DNA from: LSUCC0057 sp042091915
GTDB lineage: Bacteria > Pseudomonadota > Gammaproteobacteria > Pseudomonadales > Porticoccaceae
Assembly (NCBI GenBank): GCA_042091915.1
Contig: JBELGO010000087.1
Location: forward strand, 1-6,294
DNA length: 6,294 bases
Direction: 5' to 3'
The notes under the pieces are model-generated. The model did not search any database. It worked only from the letters and a program-made list of their open reading frames with translations, and had not been told where the DNA came from. The position numbers and the translations under genes are program-made. This document shows, piece by piece, positions 5,533 to 6,294 of this stretch (position 1 is the stretch's first letter; each line of letters begins with the position of its first letter).

Positions 5533-6294
5533 TTACATATTGTCAATAATTGCATCGCCAAACGCTGAACAAGACAACAGAGTCGCGTCGTCCATTAGGC
5601 GCTCGAAATCGTAGGTCACCAGCTTTTTGGAGATGGCGCCTTCAATGCCACTGACAACCAAGTCGGCGGCTTCGCCCCAACCTAAGTGGCGCAGCATCAT
5701 CTCAGCAGAGAGGATTAGCGAGCCGGGGTTTACCTTATCTTGGCCGGCGTACTTGGGCGCAGTTCCGTGGGTCGCCTCGAAGATGGCAATATCGTCGGAG
5801 AGGTTGGCGCCCGGAGCAATACCGATACCGCCTACTTCCGCAGCCAGTGCGTCGGAGAGGTAGTCGCCATTGAGATTGAGAGTGGCAATGACGTCATACT
5901 CGGCTGGGCGCAAAAGGATTTGCTGCAACATAGCATCGGCAATCACATCTTTAATCACGATGTCGCGGCCGGTATTGGGATTTTTAATAACGTGCCAAGG
6001 GCCGCCATCCAGCGGAGTAGCGCCAAATTGATCGCGCGCCACTTCATAACCCCAGTCGCAGAAGGCACCTTCGGTGAACTTCATGATATTACCTTTGTGG
6101 ACAATAGTCAGCGACTCTTTGTCCTGATCGATAGCGTACTGGATTGATTTGGCCACCAAGCGCTTGGTGCCCTCTTCCGAGACCGGCTTTACGCCAATAC
6201 CGCAGTTTTCAGGGAAGCGGATTTTGGTCACACCCATCTCTTCTCTGAGGAACTTGATCACTTTATCGGCTTCCGGAGTCCCGGCTTTCCATTC
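5533..6294 (-). CDS. icd: Isocitrate dehydrogenase (NADP+), C-terminal part; gene runs off the window
   Basis: TCA-cycle enzyme that oxidises isocitrate to 2-oxoglutarate and CO2 with NADP+. The reading frame is open to the right edge, beginning EWKAGTPEADK before VIKFLREEMG, so the N-terminal part is cut by the window. The GTG at 6261 is an internal Val codon, not a start. The 253 visible residues align without gaps to E. coli Icd 164-416 as I recall it. On that numbering Lys230, Asp283, Asp307 and Asp311 (catalysis and metal binding) are present, as are His339, Lys344, Tyr345, Tyr391 and Arg395. The last four define NADP+ rather than NAD+ use. Other conserved blocks are HKGNIMKFTEG, NLNGDYLSDALA and ATHGTAPKYAG. 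The regulatory Ser113, target of AceK, lies outside the window. A strong terminator follows. It has no functional link to clpS-clpA apart from conserved neighbourhood. Confidence 0.98.
   Translation of the reverse strand, partial: EWKAGTPEADKVIKFLREEMGVTKIRFPENCGIGVKPVSEEGTKRLVAKSIQYAIDQDKESLTIVHKGNIMKFTEGAFCDWGYEVARDQFGATPLDGGPWHVIKNPNTGRDIVIKDVIADAMLQQILLRPAEYDVIATLNLNGDYLSDALAAEVGGIGIAPGANLSDDIAIFEATHGTAPKYAGQDKVNPGSLILSAEMMLRHLGWGEAADLVVSGIEGAISKKLVTYDFERLMDDATLLSCSAFGDAIIDNM

Noticed and set aside
5740..6147. 135-residue + strand frame opposite icd
   Set aside because: It overlaps fully conserved icd sequence, including active-site codons, so the frame is explained by icd codon constraints.
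6259..6261. GTG as the start of a shorter Icd protein
   Set aside because: The frame stays open to the window edge and the eleven preceding codons match the E. coli Icd sequence at the same position, so this is an internal valine.
1..6294. Search for mobile elements, CRISPR repeats, phage genes, toxin-antitoxin pairs or other new systems
   Set aside because: All seven genes are recognised housekeeping or N-degron genes with tight spacing. No repeat arrays, transposase motifs or unexplained stretch over 200 bases were seen.

Overview
This is a compact, ordinary chromosomal segment from a gammaproteobacterium. IF1, TrxB, ClpA and Icd all read like close relatives of the Escherichia coli proteins. 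The gene order trxB-aat-bpt-infA / clpA-clpS / icd is, from memory, the one found around the same genes in Pseudomonas. The presence of bpt next to aat also points to a Pseudomonas, Cellvibrio or marine-gammaproteobacterium type of genome rather than an enteric one. No database search was possible, so the lineage is an inference. I see no mobile element, CRISPR array, tRNA, rRNA or foreign-looking island.

Layout. On the + strand, trxB (37-981), aat (981-1694) and bpt (1691-2434) run head to tail with stop/start overlaps of 1 and 4 bases, so they look like one translationally coupled operon. After a 73-base gap comes infA (2508-2726), possibly with its own promoter. It converges on clpA with only 28 bases between the two stop codons, and these bases hold a small GC-rich hairpin. 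On the - strand, clpS (5349-5005) is followed after 3 bases by clpA (5001-2755), whose Shine-Dalgarno sequence lies inside the end of clpS. Upstream of clpS is a 183-base gap containing a strong rho-independent terminator for icd. The icd gene (6294-5533, - strand) runs off the right edge, so only its C-terminal 253 residues are visible.

How the genes work together. Four of the seven genes form the bacterial N-degron (N-end rule) pathway. Aat adds Leu or Phe to proteins starting with Lys or Arg. Bpt adds Leu to proteins starting with Asp or Glu. ClpS recognises the resulting N-terminal Leu or Phe and hands the protein to the ClpA unfoldase for degradation by ClpP, which is not in this window. 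The other three are housekeeping genes: thioredoxin reductase, initiation factor IF1 and NADP-isocitrate dehydrogenase. All genes look intact and the key catalytic residues are present. The window does not appear to hold an undescribed system. The points worth a second look are the clustering itself, the lack of cspD between clpS and icd, the coupled start sites, a possible leaderless trxB start and the four-cysteine set in Bpt.
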